Shown: positions 46,740 through 58,513, counted from the stretch's first letter. The stretch: DNA of 64,000 nucleotides from Malania oleifera (GCF_029873635.1 NC_080428.1:61429957-61493956), one strand, 5' to 3'. The notes: generated by a model from the letters alone, not told the origin. A program made the numbers and translations.

Positions 46740-49700
46740 CCCGTCTAACACTAGTCCTTGCTGAACAGCTGGAGGTACTTTTGGCGTATCTCCGTTTCTA
46801 ACTCCCAAGAAACCTCCTCAATTGTATGATTCCGCTAGAAAACCTTCACTAACGGTATATCTTTAGTATGTAGTTCCTGTATTTTTCGATCCAGAATCTG
46901 AACTGGTACCTCCTCGTATGCTAGAGTATCCCTAATCTCCAACGACTCATAACTTATCACATGTGAGGGGTCTGGAACATACCTCCTCAACACGGACACG
47001 TGGAACACGTTATGTATCTTGGACAACACTAGGGGTAATGCTATTCTGTACGCTGCTGAACCAATCCTTTCAAGAATCTTGAACGACCCAATGTATCTAG
47101 GGCTCAGTTTGCCCTTCTTTCCATACCTCATCACCCCCTTCATCGGAGCAATCCTAAAAAATATCATATCACCTACTTCGAATTCTAGCTCCCATCAGGG
47201 AGTATCCGCATAACTCTTCTACTGACTTTGGGCTATCTTGATCCTTTCCTTGATAAGTTCGACCTTTTTAGAGGCCTGCTGAACAAGTTCTAGCCCCAAA
47301 ATTTGCCGCTCACCTACTTCATCCCAGTACAACAGAGATCTGCACCGGCGACCATACAAAGCCTCATATGGTGTCATTCCAATGCTGGCATGATGACTAT
47401 TATTGTATACAAACTCAACCAACGGTAGATATCAGATCCAACTACCCCTAAAATCTAACACACATGCTCGTAGCATATCCTTGAGAATTTGAATGGTTTA
47501 TTCGGACTGTCCATCCGTCTGAGGGTGAAATGCAATATTAAAAGTGAGTTGAGAACCCAACGCTCCCTGCAAACTCTTCTAGAAACGGGAAGTGAACCGC
47601 GGATCCCGATCTAAAACGATGGACATAGGCATGCCATGTATTCTGACTATCTCCTGAACATAAAGTTCTGCCAGCTTATCCATGGAATAACTAGTTCTAA
47701 CCGAAATGAAATGGGCAGTCTTTGTCAATCTGTCAACTACTACCCATATGGCATTCTGTCCATGCAACGTTGAAGGCAATCCCAATACAAAGTCCATCGA
47801 GATATGCTCCCACTTCCACATAGGGATGTCCAGTGGCTGAAGTGGTCCTGCTGGCCTCTGGTGTTCTGCCTTCACCTGCTGACATGTCAAACACTAACCC
47901 ACAAATTTAGCAATTTCCCTCTTCATGTTACTCTACCAGAATGATTCTCGCAAGTCTCTATACATCTTCGTGCTACTTGGGTGAACAGTATAGAGAGAAC
48001 GGTGAGCTTGCCCTAGAATCGTCCTCTTTATCTTTGCATCGTCTGGCACACACAATCAAGTGTGAAATTTGAGAACTCCATCCTCAGCAACATTAAAGTT
48101 TGTGTGCTGCTCATCCTGCATCTTCTCTACAATCTCCATCAACTTTGCATCTTTCAACTGAGCTGTTTTGATTCTCTCCCGTAAAGTCGGTTGAACCACT
48201 AGACTAGAAATGCACACCTAATGATTCCCTTCTACCAATTCTACACCCAACCTCTCCAGGTCCATCACGATATGATGAGAAGCCATTACTGCTAAGGCTA
48301 ACGTACCCCCAAATTTTCGGCTTAATGCATTGGCTACCACGTTCGCCTTTCCTAGGTGATAGCTAATGGTGCAGTTGTAATCCTTTATCAACTCGAGCCA
48401 TCTGCGCTGCCTCATATTTAACTCCTTCTGGATGAAGAAGTACTTGAGACTCTTATGGTCAATAAAGATCTCGCACCTTACACCATAGAGGTAGTGTCGT
48501 CAGATCTTCAATGCAAACACAACTACTACAAGCTCCAAGTCGTGCGTAGGATAGTTCTTTTCATACTCTTTCAACTGGCGAGACGCATATGCAATGACTT
48601 TCCCTTGCTGCATTAGAACACAACCAAGTCCCTTTTGTAATGCGTCACTGTAAATTACAAATCCACCATCACCTGATGGAAGGGTCAACACTGGGGCAAT
48701 GACTAGACGCTGCTTCAACACCTGGAAGCTCTGCTCGCACTCGTCAGTCCAGTCAAACTTCACATTCTTCCTCGTGAGTCGTGTCAAAGACCCTGATAAT
48801 CTGGAGAATCCCTCGACAAATCGGCGGTAGTATCTAACAAGACCTAAAAAACTTCTGACTTCCTGCACGTTCTTAGGCCTTGCCCAATCAACTATAGCCT
48901 CTACTTTGCTCGGATTCACTGAAACCCCTTCCTTGGATACCACATGACCCAAAAATGCAACCTACTCTAGCCAGAATTCACATTTCCTAAATTTAGCAAA
49001 TAACTTCTTTTCCCTGAGCACCTGAAGTACTAGTCTCAGATAAGCTTCATGCTCCTTAGGGCTCCTCGAATAGACCAAAATATCATCTATGAACACAATA
49101 ACAAACTGGTCTAAGTACTCGTGGAATACCCTGTTCATCAAATCCATAAATACCGCTGGAGCATTCGTCAACCCGAACGACATAACCAAGAACTCATAAT
49201 GGCCGTACCGAGTCTGAAAAGTAGTTTTCCATACATCATCTAGTCTAACATTCACCTGATGATATCCAGATCGTAGATTGATTTTAGAGAAAATCTGCAT
49301 ATCTTGAAGCTGATCAAACAGGTCATCAATTCAGGGTAATGGATACTTGTTCTTTATTGTTACCTTATTAATCTCTCTGTATTCGATGTGCATCCTCATC
49401 GACCTGTCTTTCTTCTTCACAAACAACACCGGTACACCCCAGGGTGATACACTTAGTCTGATAAACCTCATATCTAGAAGCTTTTGTAGTTGCTCTTTTA
49501 ACTCATTTTAATTCAGCTGGAGACATTCTGTACGGGGCTTTGGAGATTCGTGTTGTCCCTGGAATCAGATCAATTGCAAATTCCACCTCCCAATCGAGAG
49601 GCAACCCCGGTAAATCCTTTGGAAAAACATCAGAGAACTCCCTTATCACTGGAATATCTTCCAACTTGAGTTCTTCCTTCGGCGCTTCCTTCACCATTGC

Positions 49701-50060
49701 AAGGTAACCCTGACATTCCCCTAAAAGTAACCTCTTTGCCTAGATAGCCAAAAGGATCCGTGGTGCCGAACGCACACACGACCCAACAAATACAAACTCC
49801 TGCTCCCCAGGAGGTATGAATACCACCTCCTTCCTGCGACAGTCAATGCTCGCGTAACTGGATGCTAGCCAGTCCATGCCCAGAATAATATCAAAACCAT
49901 GCATATCAAGGACTATCAAACTAGCAGGCAGATCTCTACCCTGAATCTCTACTGGATAATCCCTGATCACCTTACTACATACTAACACCGACCCTGTCGG
50001 TGTGCCCACTACTAACTCTATCTCTAATAGTTAAGCCTCTAACCCACATAGTTTAACAAA
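46740..50060 (-). pseudogene. Gypsy-C pol remnant
   Basis: Minus-strand order: protease near 50060-49740 (MGMDWLASSYASID), reverse transcriptase near 49700-48960 ([20 protein letters not shown]), RNase H near 48950-48220 ([20 protein letters not shown]), integrase near 48100-47190 ([20 protein letters not shown]), and a chromodomain-like C-terminus near 46860-46745. This matches Tekay/Del chromoviruses. Broken. Confidence 0.88.
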
Positions 50061-50572
50061 TCCCTGACACATAAATGAGTAGGTTGCACCTAAATCAAAT
50101 AATACAATGGCACTATCTGATAGTATGTAAATAGGATATAACCCAACTTAGAAATTTCACCTTTAACATAATTAATGCAAATATGGAATAATTGAATTGA
50201 TATAATATACAGGTTTTAATTTAATAATATTCATATTCCAATTCTATCACAAACCATTGAGGTAAAAATCACCATCCTAACATTAACTTCACACATATAC
50301 CCATTCATCCTAATATTCTAACCTAAATTTTCTGAGTTCAAGTCCCTCAACCTAAAAACAAAACCATCGATGGATTTACCATGGTTTTCTGAAACTCGCG
50401 ATTGATTTAGAAAATCATAGAATTCCGTCAATAAATTTCTGCCTCCAAGCTTCCAGACTAAAACTCATCTTAACCTATCCACTCCTATCCCTATCTTATC
50501 TCAACCTATACTCTGGTAATTATCAACCCTCGAAGTCTGTAGAACCTAACAAACCCAGGCTCTGATACTACC

Positions 50573-52816
50573 TGTAACGCCCCCGACCAGCCAAGTGGGC
50601 CCGGAGTGCTACTTTAGTGACGTCAGTGTACCTGATAACTTATTCATCAAATATAAAACACACATACGCAGCGGAAATAAGATATAAAATCCTCAAATTA
50701 CATTACCAAAGTTCTAATTATCTTTATACACAAATATATCCATTTTCACATAATTACATCCCACAAAACTAAACAAAAATAAAATCTCTATCTACACACT
50801 ACTTATATAAAATTCACACCACTAGCCTGGCTCCTCTAGCTTACTAGACCCGATCTATAGGATTCCCTAAAAAGACAGTTTTTAAAGTAGGGTGAGGCAC
50901 AACTTGGTAAAGGAAAGACTAAGTTAATGTCAGTGTGTGACTAACATGCATTTAGTGTACAGAAAATAACCAGTTCACTAAATAGATAAACACATTTATG
51001 AAAACATTCTTAATTTACACTCACAAACAAAATTAGCCGAGGATAGGGAAGATTACCCGCCCATAGAAGTAGCTTCCCTCTGCTCTAGTACCATTATTGT
51101 TACCAGGGCACTCACCTTTCTCATTAAGCCCTCAAAGTTATCTTATTAATTAATCATATTTACATAAATTAACAGATATGCATATAAGACACTCTTTGTG
51201 ACAAACACGCCATTTACATCCCCATGGCACGAGTTGTGCGGCCTGAAGGCTGGACTAAGTCTGGGTGATCAGCCCAAACAAAGTAAAAAACAACATCCTC
51301 TGCAAACACATACGCAGGCATCCACAACAAAACTGCAGGTCCGATGCCCTTACTTCAACCTCATGCGGGCAGTCGGCAGGACCCCCTAGACTTCTATCTA
51401 GATAGTGTGGGTGCACATGGTCTAACTAGCAACAGTACCGTGCTCACAATACACTGGTCCCCAGGGTTCTTAAAGCATATCAGATAATTTAGATAATAGA
51501 AATCACCATTTAAAATATTAATTCATATATATTTCTTGTTATTCCAAACACTTGGCCCCCGACTACAAAATATAATTCGGCATATAGCTATCAATTAAAA
51601 CTCGGTCATCGGCCATCAAATAATAATCCTGGCCCTTGGCCAATCAAATAACACCCGGCCATTAGCCGTTAATTCAAACACCTGCATTTCATAAACAATT
51701 CCAGTATTTTCATAAGCATTTTCAGTATTTCTCAACAATTTCAGTATTTCTCAAACAATTCAGTATTTCAAAATCTCAAATCCAGATATAGAATAATCCA
51801 TACAAATTAAGTCATCTGCCACACAATTTTCCACATTTTAACATATCCATATAAATAAACAAACTATTCACCGTTCATTTTATTCAAAACTACCATACCA
51901 TATGTCTTAGGTTTGTAAAATTCATTTCGAACGATTGGTTTTCAAAATAGCCTTTAAATTCCCAAATGAATAAATAAATAATTAAATAAATAAACAAATA
52001 TTTATATTTACATAAACATAACAATTTTTAGATTCAAATTTCATAAAATTACTTAACTTAATCCCTTTACCTGATTCTTGAAAAAGCCCGATAACACCCT
52101 GGCCTACGCCCCAGGTGTTCAAAAACCCTTGAATCCTGAAATTCAAATTTCACTATATTATTTGTCACAAATCCTGGAGCAACCTTCCCTGAAATTCCCC
52201 TAAGTTCTGAATACCCTAAATAGCCGAATAAAATTCAAAATTATCAAACTTACCCCCGATTTAGGATTGGTACCCCGGAGCTCCAATTCGAAAACTCGCT
52301 CTAACTAGATTGTAGAAAATCTCCCCACGAGTCTCCTGACAATTTTCGTTCATTAATGGGACTTATAATTTAAGAGAAATTGAGGTAAGTTTGAGATTTG
52401 ATCTTACCCCAGGAGATATGCTTACGCCGCTCCTACGACATATCCGCTCTAGTAGAAATATCAGTGGTGGCGAGTAAAGTCCAACGGTATTTTCAGATTT
52501 TTCATCGACCAAATAACGGAGACGAGATGGAGGAGAGTGGGAGAGAGGAGCGTAGGAGTGAACAGAGAAATGAAACTGCGTAGAGGTGGGACTGCAGCTC
52601 TCTATGTCAATCCTGAGATTGAAATCTCAGGATTGATTTGCTTCACCTTTATCCATATAACATATATTATTATAACATTATATTATAATTATATTATATT
52701 ATTTAATTAATAATAAATAATTAATTAATTAAATATTTTTAAAATTTTAATTTTAATTTTTTAAATAAATTTTTTTAATTTTTTTTAAATTTTTTTAATT
52801 TTTTAGGATCACTACA
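50573..52816 (-). repeat. Gypsy-C 5' LTR
   Basis: 2244 bp; on the minus strand it runs from TGTAGTGATCC to GGGCGTTACA, followed by the primer-binding site. Both LTRs share the GGGTAATCTTCCCTATCCTC block with Gypsy-A and solo LTR D. Confidence 0.92.
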
Positions 52817-53239
52817 TTAGTTATAAAATTTCATATAATACCTTGATTTGATTAACAAGAAGAGTGCGACCTAGGGAATTAGTAACCAGTGGAAGCAAAA
52901 AGACGTTGAACCTGTAACCCAAGTGTTTGGTAAATTATTTCAGTTAATCCGTTTAGTTTTGGCTGCATTATTAGATTTATATTTTTGGAAAATTGATAAA
53001 ATTTCAGTCTCATTTTGATAGTTTACTCAAGCATTTTCCACTCTGTTTACTGTTTTCAAAAATCATAAAAAACCAAAAAGATTTTCAAACCACATTTTAT
53101 AGCAACAGGATTTCACTATACTTTCATTAAATACTCTAATACTCAATGGTCCCTGTGGAATACGATCCTGGACTCATCCTTGATACAACTTGACACTTCT
53201 GCACTTGGAAGCAAAACTCAGAACGAGTCACATGTGGAA

Positions 53240-54993
53240 CAGTATAGTGCCTAGTGATCCCCTTTTCCTTATAAAAGTCAATTAACTGACTATTTTTATA
53301 CCCCAGTCCATTGTCAGATCTCAGAAATTTCATATGTTTCCCTGTTTGTTTCTCTACCTGAGTTTTCCATTCCCTGAACTTACGAAATACCTCACTCCTA
53401 TGCTTCAGAAAATACACACAAGACTTTCCTGGAAAAGTAATCAATAAATGAGACAAAATAAATAGCACTACTGTGAGACTGTACCTATACTGGACCCCAT
53501 ACATCTGAATGAATGTACTTCAACACCTCCTTGCTCGTTTGTTTTCCTGTTTTGAAACTCACAGTGCGTTGTTTTCCAAACAAACAGTATTTACAGAACT
53601 TAAGCTTACAACAAGAATTACCTCCCAGTAAGTTCTGCCTGTGCAGCTCCTGCAAACCACACTTACTAATGTGACCCGGCCTCATATGCCATAGAGTAGT
53701 ATCATCTGTATTTGTATCTAGAGAGGTACTAGCTGCAGCTCCACCTGTCACTGTGCTACCCACCAAAGTGTACAAATTGTTCCTCAGATGACCCTTCATT
53801 ACTACCAATGAACCTCTAGCCACTTTCAGCACACCATCCCTAACTAAAAAAGAGAAACCATTACTGTCCAAAGAGCCCAAGGAAATCATATTCTTTTTCA
53901 AATTTGGAACATGCTTCACATCCCTAATGGTTCTAACCACACCATCAAACATCCTGATTCTGATTATTTCAATACCAAAAATACCACAAGAAGCATCATT
54001 ACCCATCAACACCGTCCCCCCCCCCCCTAAAAATTGGTTCATAGGAGTCCAACTAGTCCTCATATGGACACATATGATATGAGCACGCTGAATCCAAAGT
54101 CCAGGTATCGGCTAAGAAACCGGAACCTGTAGTAACAACTAAAAGATTCCCATCAAAAACTGATAAACTGCTCTCCACTACAGTAGTCTGCTCAGTCTTC
54201 TTCCTGTTCTTTTTCTCTAAATCTCTTTTCCTCCTTAGACAGTCCTTCTTCATATGCCCGTTTTCCCACAATAAAAACAACCGTACCTCTAGTTCCCATT
54301 CTTACCCCTGGACTTGGATTGAGATTTCCCTCGATTCCAATTACCCCTGCTAGAACTCCTGCCCCGCTGTTGGCTAGACTCACCCTTAGCCACCAACCCT
54401 TCTCCATGTCCTGGATAATCTGGTTTGTGAAAATTCTCACTCTCCAGAATAGTAGTAGTCACCTCATCAACTGTAAGAGTCTCCTTACCTAGTAGTAGTG
54501 TGATTTTCAAAGTATCAAGTGAACTGGTAAGCGAATACAATAGAATCAGTGCTTTATTTTCCTCCTCAATTTTTACCTCAATACTCAACAACTGCGTGAT
54601 TACTTTATTGAAATAATTGAGGTGGTCTCTGACTTCTGTGCCCTCAGTCATCCTCAACTGATACAACTGTTTCTTTAAATACAGTCTATTAATTAAGGAC
54701 TTGGACATATAAATATTCTCCATTTTTTTTTCCAAAACTCAGCTGGTGATGTTTAATTCAACACACTATATTTAATTTCTGGAGCTAAACTTAAGCGATG
54801 GAACTTACCGCTTTCATTTCCAACTCCTCCCACTGATCATCTAACATGGTCTTTGGCTTCTTGTCTTTCCCATTCAATGTTTTAATCAATCCCTGTTAGA
54901 CCAACACATCCTTCATAGTACTCTGCTACAAACTGAAATTATTTTTTCCATTAAAGGGCTCCACCTCAAACTTGGTCATCGAAGTACTCGCCA
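53240..54993 (-). pseudogene. Copia-2 gag, protease and partial integrase
   Basis: Shows LADTWTLDSACSYHMCPYE (protease region), TLWHMRPGHISKCGLQELH (GAG-pre-integrase) and MKFLRSDNGLGYKNSQLIDF (integrase core). Similar in kind to Copia-1 but a different family by LTR sequence. Broken. Confidence 0.86.
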
Positions 54994-55579
54994 TTTTTTT
55001 TTAAAAAAATTTCTCTCTCCTTTGACGTCAACACCTATTAGAATGACATCATCATGACGTCAACGTGACGTTAGTGCTCCACGAGGAGGATCTACGCCTC
55101 GACCTGACCCGTTCCACTCGACTTGGATCCCTGATCCACTGCACATGTGACCCGCATGTGTTCTAGCCGACCCAGATGTTGACTCGCACCTTGACCCGGC
55201 AGGTTCTACTTGGATTTGACCCGTAACCCAACCTATTGACCCGCGTGTCAACCCGTTGCGTTCCGTACCCGACCCGATTCTGAATCCGGATCTGTCACCT
55301 AATTTTGGTACTGTGCATCATGTTCTTCATCCGCGAAATTTTTTTTTTTCCTTTTGAATTTTTTTTTTCACACCTTCAATTGAAAAATGATCATCCTTCA
55401 ATTGAAAAAATTCCAAAATAATTTTCCAGCACCTGATCTGAATTCGTGTGCCTCAATCTGATATGAACGAATTGCTCTGATCTTGCGCACTCTCGCAGAA
55501 AAACTATCCAAAAAATTTCTTTCGATCTAACCTGATCTATCAGATCTGCACCCAATCGAAACTGTACTCTGATACCACT

Positions 55580-56001
55580 TGTTAACGTGCAGCGATTTTA
55601 TTCTTTCGATCAACAAAATAAATAGCACAAAGAACATTCACAGAAAAAATGTAGATGAGAAATTTTACGTGGTTCGACAAAATTGTCTACGTCCACGGAG
55701 CATGCACCTGGAGAAAAATTCACTATGAAATGATGGTAGTATAAGATCTTATCAGACACTACCCGATCCTAGATTCCCTGTACACCCCTTCACCTGTCAA
55801 ACCAGTGAAGAAAAAATCTTCCTAGAGAAAAAGGCTCCTTTAATTCTCCTTGCACAAAATGACAAGCAATACCCTCTTTTTCCTATAACTTACAAACATA
55901 TATATGACACCACACAACCGTTGGATTCAAAGACGATCCAACGGCTGTGATAAAAGTTACAATAAATAAAATATTAAAAAACATATTTTTTAACTATAAC
56001 A
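55580..56001 (-). repeat. Copia-2 5' LTR
   Basis: Bounded by short inverted ends TGTTA/TAACA and next to the primer-binding site. Holds a perfect 9-bp inverted repeat, CCGTTGGAT at 55918-55926 and ATCCAACGG at 55936-55944, with a 9-nt loop. Confidence 0.8.
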
Positions 56002-56276
56002 ACTGTTTGAAGCCTTGAACACCAATTAAGTTTAGAACCATAAAAAAATTAATGTTATATTTGGAAACATAAATTTCAGACCTTAAATTTGGAATTGGAT
56101 GGATTTAAATAAATTTTAATACAATTTTGTATTACAAATTATCCAAATCCAATACAAATCCAAATTTAAGGTATTGATGAGAAAATTTAGCCAGAGATAA
56201 AGGGTCCACGGAATGAAAACTGATATAGATTCTCGATAATTATTATCCAATGAGAATACTTACTTTGTTAGTCAAG
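56002..56276. other. 3' flank of the PPR gene
   Basis: Short AT-rich spacer between the Copia-2 LTR and the PPR stop codon; it likely holds the PPR 3' UTR. Nothing else seen. Confidence 0.5.
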
Positions 56277-58064
56277 TCACCAGTAATCCATACAAGAACA
56301 AGAACCATCTTTAAAATGATGGAAACGATGCTTATCTCGAACAATAATCTCTCTATCTGCAACCACGGAGATGAACTTAATCGCCAAATGGCAGTCCTCA
56401 CAGATCCTAAGGTTCTTCACTATCCTAATAATCGTCCCAGTACTAGTTCTCAGCAGTCCAAATGCTACCGCAAGCTTCTCACTGTGGTATCTTAGGGCAT
56501 ACTCCCTCTCCTCTTCTTCCAATTCATGCATCACCCACTCTGGCGCCGGAACATACCCTGCTTCCCTGCTCCTCTGCATCAACTCATCCAAGTAACTATA
56601 GATTTCCCTTGTTTCAGGGTGAGACTTGTCACCCATGCTAAATAGATAAGTCTTCTTTCCAGCCTCTATTGTACTATAACCAACTTGCTTCCTCAAACCT
56701 CTTTGGATCATCATATTTCTTACCATTTCCACTCTATCCATCCGACCCGCCAAGGCGTATATATTCGAAAGCAGAACATAATGGCCTGGATTCTCAGGTT
56801 CTACAGATAAGAGGCGCTCAGCAACTTGCACTCCAAGATCAAAATTCTTGTGCATTTTGCATGCTCCCAGCATCGCAGTCCATACTGCAGGTGCAGGCTC
56901 CCCAGGGATCTGTTCTCTGATGTATCGAAATGCTTCGTTGAGCAATCCAGCACGCCCAAACATATCAACAAGGCAAACATGGTGCTCCTCCGTTGGCATT
57001 AATCCGTAATCTCGCTTCATGCTTGTGATTGCCCAACGTCCCTCATGGACAAGCCCTGCATGAGCACACGCTGAAAGGACAACGACGAATGTGACATCAT
57101 TTGGAGGTGCTCCTTGAGCTCTCATTTGATGGAAAAGCTCGACGGCTTGAACGCCATGGCCATGCATCCCATATCCGGAAATCATTGCCGTCCAAGCAAT
57201 GACATTTCGATCTTTCATGGAATCGAACACCTCTCGCGCTTTTTTTACGTTTCCACATCTTGAGTACATATTGATCAACGAAGTCCCAAGAACTACGTTT
57301 ACATCAAAACTTTGACTCACAATGTGCTCGTGAATCCAACAACCCAACTCAAGGGCTCCCAACTGAGAACATGCAGACAATACGCTAACAAATGTCGCAG
57401 AATCAGGTTCAGCACCCAGTTTCTGCATACCCTTGAACAAACCAACAGCTTCCCGTGCAAACCCATTTTGCTCATAGCCAGAAATCATCGAATTCCAAGC
57501 TACGACAGTTCTCTTCGGCATCCTATCAAACACTTTCCGGGCACTAACCAAATCATCAGATTTTGCATAAAACGTGACGAGAGCAGCCTGGACAAATGAA
57601 TCCAAACCATACCCAGAAGCCAAAACGTGGGTATGAATCGCTCTGCCGCATCTCAGGGCCGTGGAATCCGCACACGCCTTAATCACAGAGGTAAAGGTGT
57701 AATTCGACTTCGAGATGCCAGCGAGAACCATGCGGCGATAGAAGAGGATGGCGTCGAGGGAAAAACCATACTTGGAGGAGCCTTTGATGAGGGAATTGAA
57801 GAGGAAGGAATCTGGGTTAGGGACGCAGAGGAAGAGCTGGCGAGTGTAGATAATGGAGCCGGCGGCACAGGCCAAAGTGAGGAGCTTGGTGAGGAGGGCT
57901 CGGCTGCGATGCGACCCGGAGATGACAATGTGCGCGTGGACCTGCTGGAGAGGTCTGACATGCGCGCCGGCTTGTGCGAGAGCTTGGTGGGCTGCAGATT
58001 TAGACGGAGACACTGTGATTCTCTCGCCTCTATGCTGTTGCTGTACGAGCCCTTCGGGCTCCAT
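56277..58064 (-). CDS. PLS-class pentatricopeptide repeat protein with E/E+ and DYW domains
   Basis: Codes for 595 residues in one exon, as most plant PPR genes do. About residues 35-430 are PPR repeats (for example TVVAWNSMISGYEQNGFARE and NVIAWTAMISGYGMHGHGVQ), followed by E/E+ segments and a C-terminal DYW domain of about 95 residues. The DYW deaminase signature is complete: HSEKLAVAFGLL (HxE), CEDCH, and the end GSCSCMDYW. Such proteins edit C to U in organelle transcripts, the repeats choosing the RNA site. It resembles Arabidopsis At2g33760 (about 580 residues) by remembered similarity; the editing target is unknown. The first 35 residues lack a clear transit peptide, so mitochondrion or plastid cannot be decided. 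It is intact and head to head with KDSB. Confidence 0.93.
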   Translation of the reverse strand: MEPEGLVQQQHRGERITVSPSKSAAHQALAQAGAHVRPLQQVHAHIVISGSHRSRALLTKLLTLACAAGSIIYTRQLFLCVPNPDSFLFNSLIKGSSKYGFSLDAILFYRRMVLAGISKSNYTFTSVIKACADSTALRCGRAIHTHVLASGYGLDSFVQAALVTFYAKSDDLVSARKVFDRMPKRTVVAWNSMISGYEQNGFAREAVGLFKGMQKLGAEPDSATFVSVLSACSQLGALELGCWIHEHIVSQSFDVNVVLGTSLINMYSRCGNVKKAREVFDSMKDRNVIAWTAMISGYGMHGHGVQAVELFHQMRAQGAPPNDVTFVVVLSACAHAGLVHEGRWAITSMKRDYGLMPTEEHHVCLVDMFGRAGLLNEAFRYIREQIPGEPAPAVWTAMLGACKMHKNFDLGVQVAERLLSVEPENPGHYVLLSNIYALAGRMDRVEMVRNMMIQRGLRKQVGYSTIEAGKKTYLFSMGDKSHPETREIYSYLDELMQRSREAGYVPAPEWVMHELEEEEREYALRYHSEKLAVAFGLLRTSTGTIIRIVKNLRICEDCHLAIKFISVVADREIIVRDKHRFHHFKDGSCSCMDYW

Positions 58065-58243
58065 GGAAGACTCCGCAGACGTATGAACGAAAGAAAATGG
58101 AGGGAAAGTCGTAGCCGCTCAAACCGACGTCGTTTTTGTTGGCTAGCTAAAAGGGGAAACACTGTATCACTGCTATATCACCATTTCTGCAACATCTCTC
58201 GATTCGACTCTGTCACTCCGATTCTCTCTCTTTCTTAACCATC
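58065..58243. promoter_or_regulatory. short divergent promoter between the PPR and KDSB genes
   Basis: Only 179 bp separate the two start codons, so both 5' UTRs and both core promoters must lie here or overlap the coding parts. It contains a near-palindromic AAACCGACGTCGTTTTT around 58118-58134 with an ACGT core, and a CT-rich stretch just before the KDSB start. No clear TATA box is seen on either strand. Confidence 0.6.
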
Positions 58244-58513
58244 ATGTTTCCAAAATCTGCCTCTTATTCTTCTTCTTCTTCTTCTTCGTCACCGTTGTCT
58301 TCCGGGTCGAGTAACGACACCAGTTCATGGGTCGTGCCCGGCGTGCTCGCCGGAGCGGCTGTAGCTGCGGCGGCGAGCGCTTATGCAGTGATAAGTCTTC
58401 GTCGATTCGCCAGGTTTCGGAGCCGAGTAGTAGGGGTCATACCCGCCCGTTTTGCCTCCTCCAGATTCGAGGGCAAGCCTCTGGTTGAAATCCTTGGAAA
58501 GCCTATGATCCAG
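58244..58513 (+). CDS. KDSB: CMP-KDO synthetase (3-deoxy-manno-octulosonate cytidylyltransferase), first exon
   Basis: The exon codes for 90 residues and ends CCAG|GTACTT, a normal donor, at a codon border. A Ser-rich start is followed by a hydrophobic segment (about residues 29-51, VVPGVLAGAAVAAAASAYAV), the membrane anchor known in plant KDSB, which is mitochondrial. Then comes VVGVIPARFASSRFEGKPL, the nucleotide-binding signature of this cytidylyltransferase family, and LGKPMIQ. The enzyme makes CMP-KDO for rhamnogalacturonan II of the pectic cell wall. The following exons (the family continues with an RTWERAK-like stretch) were not found up to 64000, so the gene is cut by the window edge. 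The start chosen is the first ATG after the CT-rich leader. Confidence 0.9.

Larger units (their letters stand above)
44212..52816 (-). mobile_element. Gypsy-C, Tekay/Del-like chromovirus, minus strand (fossil)
   Basis: Inserted in the Athila 3' LTR with a perfect TTAGT duplication (44207-44211, 52817-52821). LTRs: 50573-52816 (5' on the element's strand) and 44212-46449 (3'). A PBS-like AGTATCAGAGCC lies just inside the 5' LTR and a polypurine tract GAAGAGGAGAA just inside the 3' LTR. Protease, reverse transcriptase, RNase H, integrase and a chromodomain-like end are recognised; gag is not. Broken, with about ten breaks. By eye the LTRs differ by roughly 5-8 percent, which suggests a few million years. 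Confidence 0.9.
18490..53230 (+). mobile_element. Athila-type Gypsy element, host of several nested insertions (fossil)
   Basis: Its own sequence is 18490-23116, 37850-39295, 41380-44211 and 52822-53230; the rest are insertions. The primer-binding site TGGCGCCATTGCTAGGGA (19086-19103) matches tRNA-Asp, as is usual in Athila. Gag, protease, reverse transcriptase, RNase H and integrase are Athila-like. A long non-coding tail and a G-rich polypurine tract precede the 3' LTR. It is broken: about half a dozen small breaks besides the insertions. It sits inside the integrase region of Copia-2. Confidence 0.88.
42684..53230 (+). repeat. Athila 3' LTR, split by Gypsy-C
   Basis: The LTR pieces are 42684-44211 and 52822-53230, starting TGTGTGATTACGCG and ending AACGAGTCA. 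A TATA-like GCATATAAAGGAGAGAGG lies near 43263 and a long CT microsatellite at about 43516-43573. The target-site copies TTAGT around Gypsy-C are at 44207-44211 and 52817-52821. Confidence 0.85.
53231..56001 (-). mobile_element. Copia-2, TNT1-like, partial, minus strand (fossil)
   Basis: It has one LTR (55580-56001, 422 bp; TGTTATAG to GTTAACA on the minus strand), a primer-binding site TGGTATCAGAGT (about 55567-55578), a leader, gag from about 54993, a zinc-knuckle region near 54280-54240, protease, and the first part of integrase, which stops at the Athila junction. The rest of pol and the second LTR are not found in the window. Broken, with several breaks besides the Athila insertion. It is the oldest layer of the nest. 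Confidence 0.87.

Noticed and set aside
57627-58238. A 203-codon open frame on the plus strand, with others nearby
   Set aside because: It lies antisense to the PPR gene in GC-rich sequence and has no recognisable domain; a shadow of the coding strand.
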